Of a stretch of 64,000 nucleotides of DNA, positions 63,208-64,000 are shown one piece after another. The position numbers and the translations under genes were made by a program. Where the stretch lies: positions 248,001-312,000 of the forward strand of contig CAWBXX010000003.1 of NCBI GenBank assembly GCA_963792885.1, in the 5' to 3' direction. How positions within the stretch are numbered: position 1 is the stretch's first letter; each line of letters opens with the position of its first letter. The notes under the pieces are model-generated. The model worked only from the letters and a program-made list of their open reading frames with translations, ran no database searches and was not told the origin of the DNA. The stretch comes from DASWJZ01 sp963792885 (lineage in GTDB: Bacteria > Pseudomonadota > Alphaproteobacteria > Rhizobiales > Afifellaceae).

Positions 63208-63527
63208 TGCTTGGCCTCAGCCTTCGATGCACCCAATCCGACGGGCGACAGAAGCGCGGTGATGTCCTCAAGGTCGGTGCGGAGCTCAGCGAAGGCGGCG
63301 GGGTTCAACACGTAGCTCGAGCGCACGCCGTCGCGGCGGAAGCTCACAAGACCTGCCTCCTTCAGCACTTTCAGATGCTGCGACACGGTCGATTGCGCGA
63401 GCGGCAGGCGGCTGCAGACGTCCGCGCAGCAGCAGGCGCTGCGCTCGGCGAGCGCCCGCACGATCGCTAAACGTACCGGATGCCCAAGCGCCTTCAGCCG
63501 TTCGGCGGCGGCGTCGACGTTCTCCAC
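63204..63527 (-). CDS. ArsR family transcriptional regulator with Cys cluster
   Basis: A 107-residue winged-helix repressor. It has L-K-A-L-G-H-P-V-R-L-A-I-V-R-A-L, a Cys-rich patch S-A-C-C-C-A-D-V-C, the recognition helix Q-S-T-V-S-Q-H-L-K-V-L and the wing G-L-V-S-F-R-R-D-G. The GTG at 63527 has an AAAGGG ribosome site; longer in-frame starts have no homology. The Cys cluster at the HTH entry resembles thiophilic metal or sulfane-sulfur sensors. It is coupled by an ATGA overlap to the Atm1-type exporter it probably controls. Confidence 0.85.
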   Translation of the reverse strand: MENVDAAAERLKALGHPVRLAIVRALAERSACCCADVCSRLPLAQSTVSQHLKVLKEAGLVSFRRDGVRSSYVLNPAAFAELRTDLEDITALLSPVGLGASKAEAKQ

Positions 63528-63645
63528 GACTGTCCCTTTCGCGTCCGAGCCAGCCGCGACGATGCGGCGAGAGCGCTCGCCACCATCGTTTATCGCCGAT
63601 TGACGATGAATGCAATCGCCGCCGGTCAGCCCGTACCGTGACGCC

Positions 63646-64000
63646 TCAGTCCGTGGCCCAGGAGCGATCGCTTGTCGGGATGATGAAGACCTGCCCCGGG
63701 AAGATCCAATGCGGGTTGTCGATGCTGTCGCGGTTCGCCGCGAAGATCGCCTCGTATTTGACGCCGCGTCCATAGTTGCGCCGCGCGATCCGCCAGAGAC
63801 TGTCTCCGCGCCGGATGATCACGTAGGTCGGCCGCGGCAGCGAGGCTTCCGACACCAGCGACTGCTCGCTCGCGCTGGCCGACACCACCGGCTCGAGCAC
63901 CACCCCGTCGGCGTAGCGCATGAAAGGCGCCGAGGCCTGGACGACCGGGGTCTCGTCAGATTCCGGCACGGCCTCGACGCGGAACACCACCTCGCCGATC
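63646..64000 (-). CDS. LysM domain protein, 3' part
   Basis: The frame is open to the right edge, so the N-terminus is missing. The visible ~117 residues end in a LysM peptidoglycan-binding domain: Y-V-I-I-R-R-G-D-S-L-W-R-I-A-R-R-N-Y-G, then N-P-H-W-I-F-P-G-Q-V-F-I-I-P. Similar proteins in this order carry several beta-rich repeats before the LysM. Likely envelope associated. Confidence 0.85.
   Translation of the reverse strand, partial: IGEVVFRVEAVPESDETPVVQASAPFMRYADGVVLEPVVSASASEQSLVSEASLPRPTYVIIRRGDSLWRIARRNYGRGVKYEAIFAANRDSIDNPHWIFPGQVFIIPTSDRSWATD

Overview
The window looks like chromosome of a high-GC alphaproteobacterium, most likely in the Hyphomicrobiales (Rhizobiales). The reasons are a Porin_2-type porin, the GatCAB amidotransferase genes, one bifunctional RelA/SpoT gene beside rpoZ, a lepB-rnc-era block joined to pdxJ-acpS, an adjacent psd-pssA pair, and small secreted proteins of a type common in that order. 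No plasmid replication gene, phage module, CRISPR array or rRNA operon was seen.

Layout. 1-9.7 kb is accessory: an SRPBCC fragment, a DUF2171 protein, an alpha/beta hydrolase, an ICMT-like methyltransferase, DUF899 with a small membrane partner, an HTH regulator, a beta-propeller protein, a VOC protein and a TetR/flavin monooxygenase divergon. Two unusual structures lie here. A ~275-bp direct repeat encloses a decayed tandem of outer-membrane protein genes, and several short copies of the 3' end of guaA look like integration junctions. 9.7-20 kb holds guaA, gatB, gatA and gatC with small secreted proteins, a kinase-like gene, a GST, a YHS protein and a metallo-beta-lactamase-fold hydrolase. 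20.2-30.1 kb is conserved housekeeping (recO, era, rnc, lepB, acpS, pdxJ, DUF2062, rsh, rpoZ). It is interrupted between recO and era by a luciferase-like oxidoreductase and a nucleotidyltransferase/HTH pair that resembles a toxin-antitoxin unit. 30.2-37.6 kb has a NYN-UDG-PrnB-like operon, smpB, dapA, a soluble lytic transglycosylase and a hydrolase. 37.7-44 kb has the porin, a UDP-sulfoquinovose synthase-like gene, a TPR-sulfotransferase, tRNA-Ser(GCU) and an iron-type alcohol dehydrogenase. 44-53.6 kb has a GST, an RsmB-like methyltransferase, guaB with a MAPEG protein, two MFS exporters, rlmE-ppx and a tRNA-Gln with an odd anticodon loop. 53.7-64 kb has a FecR/CHASE2-cyclase divergon, a CYTH-CHAD protein, a solitary sugar-binding protein, psd-pssA, an ArsR/Atm1-type ABC exporter operon and a LysM protein running off the right edge.

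Functional links. guaB and guaA are consecutive steps of GMP synthesis. gatCAB makes Gln-tRNA(Gln) by transamidation. psd and pssA make phosphatidylethanolamine. Rsh, Ppx and the cyclase are nucleotide and phosphate stress elements.

Quality caution. About a dozen genes, including normally essential ones (guaB, pssA), carry a single-base reading-frame break. Nearly all of these are +1 type, and several sit exactly where a GANTC site (the CcrM methylation motif of alphaproteobacteria) would be restored by removing one base. I therefore treat most of these breaks as probable sequencing or assembly errors, and annotate the genes across them. The decayed outer-membrane genes at 4.9-6.0 kb differ: their shifts are mainly of the opposite sign and they contain a stop codon, so they look like true pseudogenes.
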